Below, piece by piece: positions 31,030 to 32,771 of a stretch of DNA of 32,771 nt. Numbering within the stretch: position 1 is the stretch's first letter; each line of letters opens with the position of its first letter. The notes under the pieces are model-generated. The model did no database searches, was not told where the DNA came from, and saw only the letters and a program-made list of their open reading frames with translations. Origin of the DNA: Owenia fusiformis (lineage: Eukaryota > Annelida > Polychaeta > Sabellida > Oweniidae); assembly GCA_903813345.2 (NCBI GenBank), contig CAIIXF020000158.1, positions 705-33,475 on the forward strand, given 5' to 3'. The position numbers and the translations under genes were made by a program.

Positions 31030-32771
31030 GTATGACACTGGTGTGTTGTACTCTGCAGGTAGAATTGATACTTCATGGTTTGTTACCATGTGACAATTGT
31101 TGGTTGTTTTCAATTGTAGCTTTGTAAATAATATAATATATTATACTCTAAAGCTACAATTGTTACTTCCGTGTGACAACTGTATGACACAAGCGTGTTA
31201 TACTCTGGAGATACAAATGTTACTTCATGGTCTGTTACCATGTGCCAGTTCTTGCTTGTTTTCAATTGTGGCTTTGTAAATAATATAATATATTATACTC
31301 TAAAGCTACAATTGTTACTTCTGTGTTACAGCTGTATGACACAAGTGTGTGATACTCTGCATGTACAACTGTTACTTCAGGGTTTGTTACCTTGTGACAG
31401 TTGGTGGTTGTTTCAATTGTAGCTTTGTAAATAATATAATATATTATACTCCAAAGCTACAATTGTTACTTCTGTGTGACAACTGTATGACGCAAGTGCG
31501 TTATACTCTGCAGGTATAACTGTTACTTCATGGTCTGTTACCATGTGCCAGTTGTTGCTTGTTTTCAATTGTAGCTTTGTAAATAATATAATATATTATA
31601 CTCTAAAGCGCCAATTGTTACTTCTGTGTGACAACTGTATGACACAAGTGTGTAATACTCTGCATGTACAACTGTTACTTCAGGGTTTGTTACCTTGTGA
31701 CAGTTGGTGGTTGTTTCAATTGTAGCTTTGTAAATAATATAATATATTATACTCCAAAGCTACAATTGTTACTTCTGTGTGACAACTGTATGATGCAAGT
31801 GCGCTATACTCTGCAGGTACAACTGTTACTTCATGGTCTGTTACCATGTGCCAGTTGTTGCTTGTTTTCAATTGTAGCTTTGTAAATAATATAATATATT
31901 ATACTCTAAAGCTACAATTGTTACTTCTGTGTGACAACTGTATGACACAAGTGTGTTATACTCTGCAGATACAAATGTTACTTCATGGTCTGTTACCATG
32001 TGCCAGTTCTTGCTTGTTTTCAATTGTGGCTTTGTAAATAATATAATATATTATACTCTAAAGCTACAATTGTTACTTCTATGTGACAGCTGTATGACAC
32101 AAGTGTGTGATACTCTGTTACTGTTACTTCATGGTCTGTTACCATGTGCCAGTTGTTGTTTGTTTTCAATTGTAGCTTTGTAAATAATATAATATATTAT
32201 ACTCCAAAGCTACAATTGTTACTTCTGTGTGACAACTGTATGACGCAAGTGCGTTATACTCTGCAGGTACAAATGTTACTTCATGGTCTGTTACCATGTG
32301 CCAGTTGTTGTTTGTTTTCAATTGTAGCTTTGTAAATAATATAATATATTATACTCTAAAGCTACAATTGTTACTTCTGTGTTACAGCTGTATGACACAA
32401 GTGTGTGATACTCTGCATGTACAACTGTTACTTCATGGTTTGTTACCATGTGATAATTGTTGGTTGTTTTCAATTGTAGCTTTGTAAATGACATAATATA
32501 TTATACTCTGCAGCTACAATTGTTATTTCTGTGTGACAACTGTATGACGCAAGTGCGTTCTACTCTGCAGGTACAAATGTTACTTCATGGTTTGTTACCA
32601 TGTGATAATTGTTGGTTGTTTTCAATTGTAGCTTTGTAAATGACATAATATATTATACTCTGCAGCTACAATTGTTATTTCTGTGTGACAACTGTATGAC
32701 ACAAGTGTCTTATTGTCTGCAAGTATAACTGTTACTTTATGGTTTGTTACCATATGACACTTGTTAGTTGT
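31030..32771. repeat. Satellite-like array 2, at least 11 units of ~152 bp, continuing past the window
   Basis: Successive units, measured at AAAGCTACAATTG, start at 31150, 31302, 31453, 31605, 31756, 31908, 32060, 32206, 32358, 32510 and 32662, giving steps of 151-152 bp except one of 146. Most units contain CAATTGTAGCTTT and its reverse complement AAAGCTACAATTG around an AT-rich loop, and a second fold CATGGT-CTGTT-ACCATG. A two-unit period of 303 bp is visible for the variant with CCTTGTGACAGTTGGTGG (about 31390 and 31693). Because 152 is not a multiple of three, the overlapping 60-76-residue frames are artefacts. Confidence 0.92.

Noticed and set aside
31097-32639. Series of 60-76-residue frames of similar sequence (CSFVNNIIYYTLK and so on)
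   Set aside because: They repeat because the DNA is a 152-bp satellite; the frame shifts between units and the AT-rich hairpin explains the residues.

Overview
The window is animal nuclear DNA: AT-rich, no operons, no compact genes, and almost entirely built from transposable elements and tandem repeats. A bivalve mollusc is the best guess. Several interspersed elements here pair a (CCGT)n tetranucleotide tract with tandem modules of about 120-165 bp, which matches what is known of bivalve 'pearl'/HINE elements. This is an inference from element architecture; no host gene or marker was recognised.

Layout. 1-3160: a tandem pair of 168-bp TIR units, a dead Tc1-like fragment, and one complete HINE-like element (A1), the last two lying between a candidate 2.5-kb inverted-repeat pair. 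3160-7680: a direct repeat, a six-copy tandem array, a 723-bp foldback palindrome and unassigned DNA. 7680-10546: three HINE 5' ends followed by one 3' end. 10547-15890: mostly unassigned, with a hAT-type MITE (perfect 8-bp target duplication) and the 3' end of a non-LTR retrotransposon on the minus strand. 15893-17325: a 5'-truncated HINE tail directly followed by a mariner-like transposase relic. 18583-20178: a second HINE family (B2) containing another fragment of the same kind of retrotransposon. 21089-21588: a 500-base assembly gap. 21590-27055: the only long intact coding region, the Rep-helicase-endonuclease of a Helentron (Helitron2). 27088-32771: a degraded second piece of the endonuclease sequence, then two different satellite-like arrays (about 150-156 bp and about 152 bp units), the second running off the window.

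How it fits together. The Helentron encodes the kind of rolling-circle machinery that could mobilise the non-coding HINE-like elements. Those elements carry a short 5' inverted repeat, its partner near the 3' end, a 3' hairpin, and tandem repeats in between. The link between this Helentron and these HINEs is inferred: its own termini are not visible here, because its 5' end lies in or beyond the gap and its 3' end is not identifiable.
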